This document shows, one piece after another, positions 39,839 to 49,012 of a stretch of 64,000 nucleotides of DNA. The number at the start of each line of letters is the position of its first letter. The first letter of the stretch is position 1. Below the pieces are notes generated by a model. That model was given only the letters and a program-made list of their open reading frames with translations. It was not told where the DNA came from and did no database searches. The stretch comes from Rhodoblastus acidophilus. GTDB lineage: Bacteria; Pseudomonadota; Alphaproteobacteria; Rhizobiales; Beijerinckiaceae. The DNA lies in NCBI RefSeq assembly GCF_025961575.1, contig NZ_JAOQNX010000001.1, positions 186,001 to 250,000 of the forward strand, given 5' to 3'. The translations under genes were made by a program, and so were the position numbers.

Positions 39839-41863
39839 CTAAAATACCCCTTTGGTCAGGAATTTTCGCGGCTTGGCGTAGCCTCGGCCCCGGGGCGGGC
39901 CGCCATCTTTTCCGCCGGTCCCCGCCGGCTGCCAGTTCGGCACCAGCTGATGCTTTCCAGGGCCGATCAGGTCGGCGCGGCCCATGTTACGCAAAGCCTC
40001 GCGCAGCATCGGCCAGTTTTCGGGATCGTGATAACGCAAGAACGCCTTGTGCAGCCGACGCTGCCGCAACCCCTTGATCGCCTCCACCCGCTCCGAAATG
40101 CCGCGCCGCACCGGTTTGAGCGGATTGAAGCCGGAATGATACATGGCGGTCGAGATCGCCATGGGCGCGGGCAGAAACGTCTGGACCTGATCGGCGCGGT
40201 ATTTGTTGCGCTTCAGCCAGAGGGCGAGCTGCATCATGTCTTTGTCGCTGGTGCCGGGATGCGCCGCGATGAAATAGGGGATGAGAAAATACTCTTTGCG
40301 CGCCTCGCGCGCCGCCCGGTCGAACAGCTCTTTGAAGCGGTCGTAAGCGCCAATGCCCGGCTTCATCATTTTGGAAAGCGGGCCTTTTTCGGTGTGCTCC
40401 GGCGCGATTTTCAGATAGCCGCCGACGTGATGGGTGACGAGTTCCTTCACATATTCAGGGCTTTTCACCGCGAGATCGTAGCGCACGCCCGAGGCCACCA
40501 TCACCTTCTTGACGCCCTTGACCTCGCGCGCCTTGCGATAGAGCTGGATCAGCGCGTCATGGCTGGTGTTGAGGTTCTTGCAGATGTCGGGATAGACGCA
40601 GGACAGTCGCCGGCACACACTCTCCGCCTGCTTGTCGCTGCAGGCCACGCGATACATGTTGGCCGTGGGGCCGCCGACATCCGAAATAATGCCGGTAAAG
40701 CCTTCGCCCTTGTCCCTGATCTCCTCGATCTCGCGCAGAATCGATTCTTCCGAGCGGCTCTGGATGATGCGCCCCTCATGCTCGGTGATGGAGCAGAACG
40801 AGCAGCCGCCGAAACAGCCGCGCATGATGGTCACGGAATGGCGGATCATCTCCCAGGCCGGGATTTTGCGACCCTCATAGGCGGGATGCGGCGCGCGCGC
40901 AAAAGGCAGGCCGTAAACCGCGTCCATTTCCGGCGTGGTCAGCGGAATGGGCGGCGGCGTCAGCCAGACTTCCTTGTCGCCGTGCTTTTGAATGAGCGGG
41001 CGGGCGTTGCCGGGATTGCTCTCTCGGTGCAGCACCCGCGACGTGCGGGCGTAAGCCTCCTGGTCGGCGCTGACGAATTCAAAGGAGGGCAGGCGCACCA
41101 CCACTTTTTCGCCCTTGACGTGAATCCCCTCGTCGCCGTCGAGATCATCGGCCGGCGCCTCCGTCCAGCCTTCGGGCGTGGCCGAGCGCAAAAAGCCGAG
41201 GCCGCGAATGTCGGAAAAATCCTGATCCAGACCTTTTTTAGCGATGCGATGTGCAACTTCGACCAGTGCGCGCTCGGCATTGCCGAACAGCAGCAAATCC
41301 GCCTTGGAATCCATCAGGATAGAGCGGCGCACCTTGTCGGACCAATAATCGTAATGGGCGATGCGGCGCAGCGACGCCTCGATGCCGCCAATGACGATTG
41401 GAACTTTGGGAAAAGCCTCGCGGCAGCGCTGGGCGTAGACGACGACCGAGCGATCCGGCCGTTTGCCGCCCTCCCCGCCCGCCGTGTAATGGTCATCGCG
41501 GCGGATTTTTTTATCCGACGTGTAGCGGTTGACCATGGAATCCATATTGCCGGCGGTCACGCCCCAGAACAGGTTTGGCTTTCCCAGAATTTTGAAGGCG
41601 TCGGCGCTGCTCCAGTCGGGCTGCGAGATCATGCCGACCCGGAACCCCTGGGCCTCCAGCACCCGACCGACAATGGCCATGCCGAAACTGGGATGGTCGA
41701 TATAGGCATCGCCGGTGACCACGATGATGTCGCAGGAATCCCACCCCAGCGCGTCCATTTCCGCGCGCGACATGGGCAGGAAGGGCGCGACGCCGAAACG
41801 ATGCGCCCAATATTTGCGATAGGAGAACAGCGGCTTGGCCGCTTCTTGCGCGATGGATGCCAT
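39839..41863 (-). CDS. YgiQ family radical SAM protein
   Basis: 674-residue radical-SAM protein. The cluster motif CFGGCSFC lies in [18 protein letters not shown] near residue 310, preceded by the UPF0313 N-terminal domain ([21 protein letters not shown]). C-terminal DUF3362-like region with [16 protein letters not shown] and [16 protein letters not shown]. Biochemical role unknown. I chose the ATG at 41863, since the upstream start adds 12 unconserved residues. Confidence 0.9.
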   Translation of the reverse strand: MASIAQEAAKPLFSYRKYWAHRFGVAPFLPMSRAEMDALGWDSCDIIVVTGDAYIDHPSFGMAIVGRVLEAQGFRVGMISQPDWSSADAFKILGKPNLFWGVTAGNMDSMVNRYTSDKKIRRDDHYTAGGEGGKRPDRSVVVYAQRCREAFPKVPIVIGGIEASLRRIAHYDYWSDKVRRSILMDSKADLLLFGNAERALVEVAHRIAKKGLDQDFSDIRGLGFLRSATPEGWTEAPADDLDGDEGIHVKGEKVVVRLPSFEFVSADQEAYARTSRVLHRESNPGNARPLIQKHGDKEVWLTPPPIPLTTPEMDAVYGLPFARAPHPAYEGRKIPAWEMIRHSVTIMRGCFGGCSFCSITEHEGRIIQSRSEESILREIEEIRDKGEGFTGIISDVGGPTANMYRVACSDKQAESVCRRLSCVYPDICKNLNTSHDALIQLYRKAREVKGVKKVMVASGVRYDLAVKSPEYVKELVTHHVGGYLKIAPEHTEKGPLSKMMKPGIGAYDRFKELFDRAAREARKEYFLIPYFIAAHPGTSDKDMMQLALWLKRNKYRADQVQTFLPAPMAISTAMYHSGFNPLKPVRRGISERVEAIKGLRQRRLHKAFLRYHDPENWPMLREALRNMGRADLIGPGKHQLVPNWQPAGTGGKDGGPPRGRGYAKPRKFLTKGVF

Positions 41864-41914
41864 GAGACGGTTTGTCGCGCGTTCGGGTAAGGGCGTCAAT
41901 CGCGCCGTTCGGGC

Positions 41915-42766
41915 CTAAGCCAGAGCGCCAATACCCTCGCGATAGGTGGGAAACTTGGGCGTGACCTCAAGAACCTCACGCATCCTCTTGTTCGCCACCC
42001 GCTTGTTCTCGCCATAAAAACTCCGCGCCATCGGCGAGAGTTGTGTCGCCTCAAACACCTGTTCCGGCGGCGGAGTCACGCCCAACAATTCGGCGGCGTA
42101 AGTCACCACGTCCTGCGGCGGCGCCGGCTCGTCGTCGGTGACATTATAAACCCCGGATGGCGCGGCGCCGGCAAAACAGGCGTTGATCGCCTGCGCGATG
42201 TCGGCGACGTGGATGCGATTAAAAACCTGTCCCGGCTTGATCAGCCGTTTTGCGGTTCCGTCGCGCAACTTTTCGATCACGCTGCGGCCCGGCCCGTAAA
42301 TCCCGGAAAGGCGCAGCACATAAACATTTTTGTGCGCCCGCTCGCCCAGCGCGAGCCAGTCCCGCTCCACCGCCACCCGCCAGCGGGTGCGGTCGTTGGA
42401 GGGGCGCAGTTCCGAGGTCTCATCGATCCAGGCGCCCTGGTGGTCGCCATACACGCCAATGGTCGAGAGATAGACGATTGTCTTCAATTTCGGCGCGGCG
42501 GCGATGTTGTCGGCGAGACGCCGCAGCACGGGATCGCCAAAAGCGTCGGGGCCGGCGCTCACCAGCAGCGCGTCGGCGTCGCCAAGCGCGTCGATCACGC
42601 GCGGGTCGATTTTTTCGGACGCGCCGTCGAACGGCAGCAGGCGAAAACGCCCTTCCGCCAAAATTTCCGGCGCGCGCTTGGTGGCGGTCACCTGCTCAAA
42701 AGCTTGAGACGCCTCGGCCGCGTAAAAACCCGCCGTGTAGCCGAGACCAAAAATCAGCAGTTTCAC
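41915..42766 (-). CDS. NAD-dependent epimerase/dehydratase-like protein (YeeZ type)
   Basis: 283-residue extended SDR protein with Rossmann motif FGLGYTA (atypical GxGxxA). Active-site-like YLSTIGVYGD near residue 101, and PGRSVIEKLR and NRIHVADIA motifs. It resembles small NAD(P)-binding proteins of the YeeZ/GalE-like group. I chose the GTG at 42766, which overlaps the queG TGA (GTGA); an ATG at 42778 adds four residues. Substrate unknown. Confidence 0.75.
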   Translation of the reverse strand: MKLLIFGLGYTAGFYAAEASQAFEQVTATKRAPEILAEGRFRLLPFDGASEKIDPRVIDALGDADALLVSAGPDAFGDPVLRRLADNIAAAPKLKTIVYLSTIGVYGDHQGAWIDETSELRPSNDRTRWRVAVERDWLALGERAHKNVYVLRLSGIYGPGRSVIEKLRDGTAKRLIKPGQVFNRIHVADIAQAINACFAGAAPSGVYNVTDDEPAPPQDVVTYAAELLGVTPPPEQVFEATQLSPMARSFYGENKRVANKRMREVLEVTPKFPTYREGIGALA

Positions 42767-43851
42767 CCCATCCCCCATTCCGCCCGGACGTCGGGGTCCG
42801 GTTCGTTATGATTTCGCGCGGCGAGACTCGCAAATTCGTCGCGCGGCAGCAAGCGAGACAAGGCCCAGACCGCCATGCCGCGCACCAGCGGCGACTCGTG
42901 CCCCAGCCGCGCCTCGACCAGCGGCGCCAGCGAGGGATCGCCGGAATTGCCGATGGCCAGCAGCACATTTCGAAGAAAGCGCGCATGGCCGATGCGCTTC
43001 ACCGGATTGCCCGAAAATTTTTGCCGGAACGCCGCCTCGTCCAGCGCCACCAGCTCCCTTAAAGGCGGCGCCACCAGATCGGCGCGCGCCAAAAATTTGG
43101 CCTCGCGCGCGGTTTGGGCGAACTTGTTCCAGGGGCAGGCGGCGAGGCAATCGTCGCAGCCATAGATGCGATTCCCGATCTTTTGTCTCAACGCGCGCGG
43201 AATCTGCGCCTTGGTCTCGATGGTGAGATAGGACACGCATAGCCGCGCGTCGATCTTGCCGCCGTCGAGCGCCCCGGTCGGGCAAGCGTCGACGCAGGCG
43301 CGGCAGGAGCCGCAATGATCCGCCTCCGGTGGGTCCGGCGGCAGGTCGAGGGTGGTAAAAATGCTGCCGAGAAACAGCCAGGAGCCGAATTCGCGCGACA
43401 CCAGATTGGTGTGACGCCCCTGCCAGCCGAGTCCCGCAGCGGCGGCCAAGGGTTTTTCCATCACCGGCGCGGTGTCGACAAAAACCTTGACGTCGCCAAA
43501 AACCCCCAAAATTTTCGCCCGCGCCAGCAGCGCGCCGGCCAAAAGCTTGAGCTTGCCCTTGACCACGTCGTGGTAATCGCGATTGCGGGCATAGACGGAG
43601 ATGTTGCCGGCCTCAGCCGGAACGGCGACGACATCGGGCCCATAGCTCATGCCGAGCATGACGATGCTGCGGACTTCGGGCCAGAGTTTTTGCGGATCGG
43701 CGCGCCAGTCCCGACGCTCGGCCAGCCAGTCCATGTCGCCATGCCGACCCTCGGCGACAAAAGCATCCAAAACCGCGGGAGCGAAAGAAAGGACATCGGG
43801 CCGCGTCACCCGGCAGGCGTCAAAGCCGAGCTTTTGGGCCTCCCGGCGCAA
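42763..43851 (-). CDS. queG: Epoxyqueuosine reductase
   Basis: Reduces epoxyqueuosine to queuosine in tRNA using a cobalamin cofactor and two [4Fe-4S] clusters. 362 residues from a TTG at 43851, five nt past the FzlA-like stop. A 36-residue-longer frame from 43959 would overlap that gene. First ferredoxin-like cluster CGSCRACVDACPTGAL, second CDDCLAACPWN. C-terminal HEAT-like repeats (AWALSRLL) bind tRNA. Catalytic Asp near DACRVTRPDVLSF or within the vicinity of DWLAERRDWR. Confidence 0.9.
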   Translation of the reverse strand: MRREAQKLGFDACRVTRPDVLSFAPAVLDAFVAEGRHGDMDWLAERRDWRADPQKLWPEVRSIVMLGMSYGPDVVAVPAEAGNISVYARNRDYHDVVKGKLKLLAGALLARAKILGVFGDVKVFVDTAPVMEKPLAAAAGLGWQGRHTNLVSREFGSWLFLGSIFTTLDLPPDPPEADHCGSCRACVDACPTGALDGGKIDARLCVSYLTIETKAQIPRALRQKIGNRIYGCDDCLAACPWNKFAQTAREAKFLARADLVAPPLRELVALDEAAFRQKFSGNPVKRIGHARFLRNVLLAIGNSGDPSLAPLVEARLGHESPLVRGMAVWALSRLLPRDEFASLAARNHNEPDPDVRAEWGMG

Positions 43852-43856
43852 GAAAT

Positions 43857-44549
43857 CTAAAAATCCACTTCCGCATAGATCGGGTTGACGGCCACCCCCG
43901 GCGCCCGGTCCGCCAGCAGCGGGCGAAAACTCGGTCGGCTCTTCAGGCGCTGATACCATAGTTTTGCGGGCTCTTCCTCGTCCCAGGGCACGTCGCCGAG
44001 ATAGTCGACGCTCGACAGATGGGCGGCCGCGGCGAGGTCGGCATAGGTCATGCGGTCGCCGCCAAGCCAGTTCCGATTCTGCGCCAGCCAGGAAATGTAG
44101 CGCAGGTGATGGCGCACATTGACCCGCGCCGCGCGCACCACGTCCATGTCGGGTCCGCCGCTGCCGATCTCGGTGGCCATGAAACGCTTATAAACCTTTT
44201 CGGTCACCAACCAGTTGGAGACTTCGCCGTAAAACTTGTCGTTGAACCAGTTGACGAGGCGGCGGGTTTCCACGCGCTCGCGCGTCGTGGCCGGTAGCAG
44301 CCGGTGCATCCCCAGCGCATCGCCGAAAATCTCATCCAGCCATTCCGCGATGACGCCGGCGCCAGGCACGACATCCCCCTCGTCCGTCACCAGCACGGGC
44401 GTTTGTCCGGCGGGGTCGAGCATCAAGAACTCGCGCCGACGCTCGTGAACCCGTTCCTCGATCAGTTCAGCCTCCAGGCCATATTCGCCGAGCGCAAGGC
44501 GAATGAAGCGCGAAAGCGGACAGAGCGGATGATGATAGAGCTGAACCAT
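43857..44549 (-). CDS. GST-fold protein, probable FzlA-type FtsZ-associated cell-division protein
   Basis: 230 residues, the same length as I recall for Caulobacter FzlA. N-terminal thioredoxin-like half (MVQLYHHPLCPLSRFIRLAL and ERRREFLMLDPAGQTPVL) and helical C-terminal half. It ends NPIYAEVDF, resembling the conserved C-terminal tail through which FzlA contacts FtsZ/FtsW activators. FzlA curves FtsZ filaments at the division site. I chose the ATG at 44549; the longer frame starts lack similarity. It could instead be an ordinary glutathione transferase, but the tail and alphaproteobacterial setting favour FzlA. Confidence 0.7.
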   Translation of the reverse strand: MVQLYHHPLCPLSRFIRLALGEYGLEAELIEERVHERRREFLMLDPAGQTPVLVTDEGDVVPGAGVIAEWLDEIFGDALGMHRLLPATTRERVETRRLVNWFNDKFYGEVSNWLVTEKVYKRFMATEIGSGGPDMDVVRAARVNVRHHLRYISWLAQNRNWLGGDRMTYADLAAAAHLSSVDYLGDVPWDEEEPAKLWYQRLKSRPSFRPLLADRAPGVAVNPIYAEVDF

Positions 44550-44678
44550 GCCGGTGTTGTAGGACGTTTCTCGACGCGCCGCATCCATGGAGGCCCCGGC
44601 GCGGGTGAACAATCGTTCAAGTTTGACGGAAAGCCTTAAGGCTTCGTTAAGTCCGATTCCGTCCTGGCATAGGATGTG

Positions 44679-45356
44679 TCAAATCGGCAAGACCGTTTTC
44701 TCCGGCCAAAGGCAGAGATCGGCGATGGGACAGACGGGGCAATCGGGCTTGCGCGCCTTGCAGATGTAGCGGCCGTGCAGAATCAGCCAGTGATGGGCGT
44801 GCTGCAAAAATTCATCCGGCACGATCGCCAGCAAGCCTTTTTCCACCTCTTCCGGCGTCTTGCCCTTGGCGAGGGGGATGCGGTTGGACACCCGGAACAA
44901 ATGGGTGTCCACGGCGATGGTTTTTTCGCCGAAGGCAATGTTCAGCACGACATTGGCGGTTTTCCGCCCCACCCCGGGCAGGCTTTGCAGCTCCTCCAGG
45001 GTTTTCGGAACCTGACTGTCGAAGCGCGCGATCAACTGGCGCGACAGTTCGACCACGTTCTTCGCCTTGGCGCGGAACAGGCCGATGGTCTTGATTTTTT
45101 CCCTCAAAACCTCTTCGCCGAGCTCGACCATTTTCTCGGGCGTGTCGGCGACGGCGAACAAGCCCTTGGTTGCGCGATTGACCCCGGCGTCGGTCGCCTG
45201 CGCCGACAAGACCACGGCCACCAGCAGCGTAAACGGATTTGAATAATCCAGTTCGCCACGAGGGTGCGGATTGCGCGCCGCGAGCCGCGAAAAAATTTCG
45301 CGAATGCGGGCGTCCCCAGCGGATTTTTTTTCGCGAGGTTTAGCGGCTCTGACCAT
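44679..45356 (-). CDS. nth: Endonuclease III
   Basis: DNA glycosylase/AP lyase removing oxidised pyrimidines. 225 residues from ATG at 45356. Helix-hairpin-helix LPGVGRKTANVV with the catalytic lysine; catalytic aspartate in AVDTHLFRVSNR. Iron-sulfur ligands C-x6-C-x2-C-x5-C (CKARKPDCPVCPIADLC) near the C-terminus. It diverges from the Crp/Fnr regulator gene with a 90-nt gap. Confidence 0.97.
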   Translation of the reverse strand: MVRAAKPREKKSAGDARIREIFSRLAARNPHPRGELDYSNPFTLLVAVVLSAQATDAGVNRATKGLFAVADTPEKMVELGEEVLREKIKTIGLFRAKAKNVVELSRQLIARFDSQVPKTLEELQSLPGVGRKTANVVLNIAFGEKTIAVDTHLFRVSNRIPLAKGKTPEEVEKGLLAIVPDEFLQHAHHWLILHGRYICKARKPDCPVCPIADLCLWPEKTVLPI

Positions 45357-45446
45357 GAGCCGAATTAGGCGATCATGCCCGGGGGAACAAGCCACAGTTT
45401 TGCACAACATATCGGCGCCCTGGCGGGGAGACTTTGACTGAAAGCA

Positions 45447-46211
45447 ATGTTGATCAAATCACGGCTTGATATTGGTGATGTCGTTTTGACCTTCGAAAGG
45501 GCGCCAGAGATTTCCATGCGTATGGAAGAGCGGGCGGAGGCCGCCCAGTGTTCGTTTCTCGCGGCCTGCCGGCCGGAAACGGCGGAGTACCTGCTGCAGG
45601 GCGCCTTCCTGCAGCGGTTCCCCGCCCACACGCAACTCACTCGTGAAGGCGAGCGGGCGGATTTCCTTTATGTTGTGCTGGGCGGCGCGGTGGAGCTTTA
45701 TGCGAGCTGGCGCGACCGCGAAACCACGGTCGTGGTGCTCGGCCCCAATGACGGCGTGATCGACGCTTCCGTGGTCCTCGATCAACCCTATCCGCAATCC
45801 GCGCGGACGCTCGAGGCGTCGCGCATCCTGATGGTGCCCTCGAAATCGGTGCGCCACGCTCTGGAAGAGGACGGGGGCTTCGCCGCCGCCTTCACGCGCG
45901 AGATCGCGCGCAGCTACAGCCAGATGGCCCAGGAGCTGAAGAACCAGAAACTGCGCACCAGCCTGGAGCGGCTCGCCAATTGGCTGGTTCAGCGCGACCG
46001 CGAGACCGGCGGCGCCGGCCGGCTGGTCATTCCGTTCGAGAAGAAGATTCTGGCCGCGCGCTTGGGCATGGCGCCGGAAGTGCTGTCGCGCTCCTTCGCG
46101 GCGCTCGCCAAATTCGGCGTGCGCGTCGACGGCGCCCAGGTGACCATCCGCGATCTGCCCGCGCTCGAAGATCTGGCCGGCGCGGAAAAGCGCCTGGAGG
46201 CCGCGAGCTAG
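45447..46211 (+). CDS. Crp/Fnr family transcriptional regulator
   Basis: 254 residues with a cyclic-nucleotide-binding-type beta-barrel (about 50-165: FPAHTQLTREGERADFLYVVLGGAVELY) and a C-terminal winged helix (about 170-240: FEKKILAARLGMAPEVLSRSFAALAKFG). It keeps only two N-terminal cysteines (QCSFLAAC), so a full Fnr-type 4Fe-4S cluster is unlikely; a different signal is expected. Starts at 45447 or possibly 45516. It converges with the next gene with a 4-nt overlap of their 3' ends. Confidence 0.85.
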   Translation: MLIKSRLDIGDVVLTFERAPEISMRMEERAEAAQCSFLAACRPETAEYLLQGAFLQRFPAHTQLTREGERADFLYVVLGGAVELYASWRDRETTVVVLGPNDGVIDASVVLDQPYPQSARTLEASRILMVPSKSVRHALEEDGGFAAAFTREIARSYSQMAQELKNQKLRTSLERLANWLVQRDRETGGAGRLVIPFEKKILAARLGMAPEVLSRSFAALAKFGVRVDGAQVTIRDLPALEDLAGAEKRLEAAS

Positions 46212-46510
46212 GTTTCGGTCGGACCCGCCAGCATAGCGCGCAATTCCTGTGGGTCATGCGCGTCTTCGGGGAGAATTTGTTCTACATCCGCAGACGACCG
46301 GGGCACGATGATGGCTTCGGCCGGTTCGGGCGGCGGGTCTGGGGGCTCAGCGCCCGATTCGTCGCCGGCGGGCGAGCGGTGACGCCGTCGCGCGGCCTCC
46401 TCGCCGACCACCAAGCCGGCGAAGTCGTGGGACGTTTCCCCAGGCGCCTGTTCCGACCGTGAGACGGCGGATACGCGGGCGGAAGCATCAATCCGACTCA
46501 GCATGTCCAT
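46208..46510 (-). CDS. Small hypothetical protein, acidic and proline-rich
   Basis: About 100 residues. Start MDMLSRIDASARVSAV at 46510; the frame is open further to 46534. Central Pro/Glu-rich low-complexity region (EPPDPPPEPAEAI), then EDAHDPQELRAMLAGPTET. No signal or membrane segment. It shares 4 nt with the 3' end of the regulator gene on the other strand. No family recognised, and it could be spurious. Confidence 0.4.
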   Translation of the reverse strand: MDMLSRIDASARVSAVSRSEQAPGETSHDFAGLVVGEEAARRRHRSPAGDESGAEPPDPPPEPAEAIIVPRSSADVEQILPEDAHDPQELRAMLAGPTET

Positions 46511-46586
46511 GGCGCGGCCCCCAAGGCTGGCCATGGCAGATTGCGCCGTAAAGCTTGTCCCGGCCTTGCGTCGCCGGTGGACGCGC

Positions 46587-46886
46587 CTAGCGGTAATAAG
46601 TGGTCGGATAGTTCTGCGACGGGTAATAGGTCGGCGACTGCCAGACCGGTTGCTGGACCGGCGGCGGGCTGGGAACCACCACGGGCGGCTGCGGAGGGCT
46701 CGGAGGCGAATAGGCGGGCGGGGAATAGACCGGCGGAGAATAGGTGGGCGGGGAATAGGCTTGGGCGAGGACAGCTGCGGAGGGATTTCGCGCGAAAACG
46801 GTTCCCGAGAATTGCGCGTCGGCCGCGCCCCACAAATAAGCCATCAACCAACCGGATGACAGAAGAAGACCCAAGCGAAGCAACAT
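46587..46886 (-). CDS. Small exported proline-rich protein with YSPP repeats
   Basis: 99 residues with a signal peptide (LLRLGLLLSSGWLMAYLWGAADA, cleavage near 24). About residues 43-60 consist of tandem AYSPPTYSPPVYSPP-type repeats, followed by Pro/Gln-rich and Tyr-rich tails (YYPSQNYPTTYYR). An AAGGAG site lies seven nt upstream. Extensin-like repeats in a bacterial protein suggest cell-wall or surface binding. Function unknown. Confidence 0.65.
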   Translation of the reverse strand: MLLRLGLLLSSGWLMAYLWGAADAQFSGTVFARNPSAAVLAQAYSPPTYSPPVYSPPAYSPPSPPQPPVVVPSPPPVQQPVWQSPTYYPSQNYPTTYYR

Positions 46887-46950
46887 GACGCGCTCCTTTG
46901 ACCCGTACAGCGAACCGCGTCCGCCGAACTTGATCTATCACTTTGTTCTA

Positions 46951-46998
46951 AAGCGTTTTCTTCACGCGAGCCGGTTTCTGCTTGGCGTGAAAACGCTT
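46951..46998. repeat. Dispersed intergenic palindromic repeat, copy 2
   Basis: AAGCGTTTT/AAAACGCTT with inner CACGC/GCGTG forms a near-perfect hairpin. It shares the TTTTCTTCACGCGA and CCGG core with the copy at 14184-14230. It lies in a divergent intergenic region. Confidence 0.6.
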
Positions 46999-47058
46999 CC
47001 GAGGACTCGATTTTCCTTGCATCCGACCGTAACAGTTGGAGCTGGAGCGAGGCCTGCA

Positions 47059-48072
47059 ATGGAGAGACCGATGCGCCGCATGCTTGCCAGTTGTTTCGCT
47101 TTTTTGATTGCAACGAGCGTCGCCGACGCCTCTCCGATCATGTGCGCCACGATCGCCCGAAAAGTCTCGGAGAAATTGCGCCTGCTGTCCGCGAAAGCGC
47201 CCCAGCCGGACGGCCCCGGCCTGTCGATTCGCGCCGCCTTCGCCGGCTCCCCCGCAAAAATGGATTCTGGAACGCCCGCAACCGCCGAAATGCTCGCCGA
47301 ATTTCCGCTCAGCGACGCCGACCGCAAGCAATTGAGCAATTCCACGGTGCGAATCGCCCGCGCCGGCGGCGACGGCGGCCTTGTCCTGATCGATGACGTG
47401 TCCGGAACGGCCCAGTGCCACACCCCCCATCTGTTCAGCCTGGCCTCCGGCCAGAAGCACGCGCTCGAGGTTTCCGCGCCCAACGATCCCTTCGACCGTT
47501 GCGGCCATGCCGTAATGGCGCTGACCGAATTCGAGGGCAGCGCCTATTTCGTCGAGATGGACGACGGCGCCGACGAGACCGAGAATTTCAGGATCACCGG
47601 GCAAAATAACGACATGCTCGGCATGACCTGCTCGATCACGATACGCTACAAGATGGATTACGCCCCCGCCGAATCCTTCTGCGCCAAGCCGAACTTGTGC
47701 GCCCTCGGCCCCAAGGCCGCGGTTTGGGCGCGCGCCTGGCGCACCGGCGGCGCCGAATTGCGCGACCCCGCCTTCAGTCCCGCGCCGATTCCGAAATTCG
47801 CCAACGGCGACCGCGCCCTTCCGCTGTTCGGCGGCGTTTCGAAACTCGCGCCGCAGCCCTTCACCTACGAGGCTCAGGAGAATTTCTTCGCCATTTCAGG
47901 GGAGCCCGACGCAGACCTGCTTCGCATCGGCGCCGCCAAGCCCGGACCTGCGAATATGGCGGATTGGCAGACGTTTACGCTGGCCGGCCTCTACAAGGCG
48001 GATAACCCGGTCGCGAGCTTCGTCATTCGTCGTCACAGAGCCGGTTTCGAGTCCGTCACGATCAACAGGTGA
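47059..48072 (+). CDS. Exported hypothetical protein
   Basis: 337 residues with a signal peptide (MRRMLASCFAFLIATSVADAS after a short leader; an alternative start is 47071). The mature chain has about eight cysteines (for example FDRCGHAVM, MTCSIT, SFCAKPNLCALG), compatible with disulfides in the periplasm. No recognised domain. It precedes the DUF2189 membrane gene by 96 nt; a link is possible but not shown. Confidence 0.65.
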   Translation: MERPMRRMLASCFAFLIATSVADASPIMCATIARKVSEKLRLLSAKAPQPDGPGLSIRAAFAGSPAKMDSGTPATAEMLAEFPLSDADRKQLSNSTVRIARAGGDGGLVLIDDVSGTAQCHTPHLFSLASGQKHALEVSAPNDPFDRCGHAVMALTEFEGSAYFVEMDDGADETENFRITGQNNDMLGMTCSITIRYKMDYAPAESFCAKPNLCALGPKAAVWARAWRTGGAELRDPAFSPAPIPKFANGDRALPLFGGVSKLAPQPFTYEAQENFFAISGEPDADLLRIGAAKPGPANMADWQTFTLAGLYKADNPVASFVIRRHRAGFESVTINR

Positions 48073-48168
48073 GCTTCGCGGCGATCACTTTTTCGTGCGA
48101 GCGGAACCCGCTGGCGCCGTTCCCCCTTGGTTTTGCGCGCGAGACTGTGCGCAAAACCGGAGGTGTCC

Positions 48169-48954
48169 ATGCCCACCATCATGCGAGGCCAGCCGCCGCG
48201 CTGGCTTTACGCGGATCGCATCAACCACGTCGAACTCGCCGACGTCCAACCCTGGTTCGAAAAAGGGTTTAGGGATTTGCTGGCGGCGCCGGTCGCCAGC
48301 ATTGGCTACGGCCTGCTGTTCGCCGTCGCCGGATTGGCGATCGCCAGCATTCTTTGGGACACCGCCGCGCTCTACCTGCTCGCGCCCTTGTCCTGCGGCT
48401 TCCTGCTGCTCGGCCCGGCCCTCACGGTCGGCTTCCAGGCGATCAGCCGCGATCTCGAACAGAGAAAAAAACCCTCGCTGTTCCGGGCGCTGGACGCCTG
48501 GAGAACGGATGCGCCGGCCGTGCTCGGGCTCGCCGCCTTGCTGCTTGCGGTGTTCCTCGTGTGGATGCGGATGGCGATGCTGCTCTTCGCGCTGGTGTTC
48601 CCGCCGACCGGCCCCGACCTGGACAGCCTGCTGAGCACGACGTTCAACACCAGCGGCGGGACGCAATTCCTGATTCTCTTCATCCTGCTGGGCGCATTTT
48701 TTGCCGGAATCGTCTTCATGGGCGGCGCCTTCGCCCTGCAGCTCATGCTCGACAAACAGGTCGGCCTCGGCGAAGCCGTTCTGACAAGCGTGGCCGCGGT
48801 GACCGCCAATCCTGGGCCCATGGCGCTCTGGGCGGCCCTGCTCGCCGGGCTGACTTTCGCAGGCATGGCGCTCTTTTACGTCGGCCTCGCCGTGACCCTG
48901 CCGCTCGCCGGCCACGCCGCCTGGCACGCCTATCGCGCCGTGATCAAGCGATAG
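48169..48954 (+). CDS. DUF2189 domain-containing membrane protein
   Basis: 261 residues with about six membrane segments. Conserved WFEKGFRDLLAAPVASIGYG near the start matches DUF2189, and TVGFQAISRDLEQRKKPSLFRAL is the central cytoplasmic loop. The family is often near respiratory oxidase genes, but none is adjacent here. I chose the ATG at 48169 with GGAGGTG upstream. Confidence 0.85.
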   Translation: MPTIMRGQPPRWLYADRINHVELADVQPWFEKGFRDLLAAPVASIGYGLLFAVAGLAIASILWDTAALYLLAPLSCGFLLLGPALTVGFQAISRDLEQRKKPSLFRALDAWRTDAPAVLGLAALLLAVFLVWMRMAMLLFALVFPPTGPDLDSLLSTTFNTSGGTQFLILFILLGAFFAGIVFMGGAFALQLMLDKQVGLGEAVLTSVAAVTANPGPMALWAALLAGLTFAGMALFYVGLAVTLPLAGHAAWHAYRAVIKR

Positions 48955-49012
48955 GTTTTGCGTCATTTGCTGGCATAATCCGACGCCTGCCCACGGAATC
49001 GCCGGAGCCGCC

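Noticed and set aside
43852-43959. N-terminal extension of queG
   Set aside because: It overlaps the FzlA-like coding region by about 100 nt and is not needed for the QueG fold; a TTG start at 43851 gives normal length.
45447-45490. FNR-like TTGAT/ATCAA half-sites near the regulator start
   Set aside because: The half-sites are in the wrong relative orientation (everted) and inside the probable coding region.
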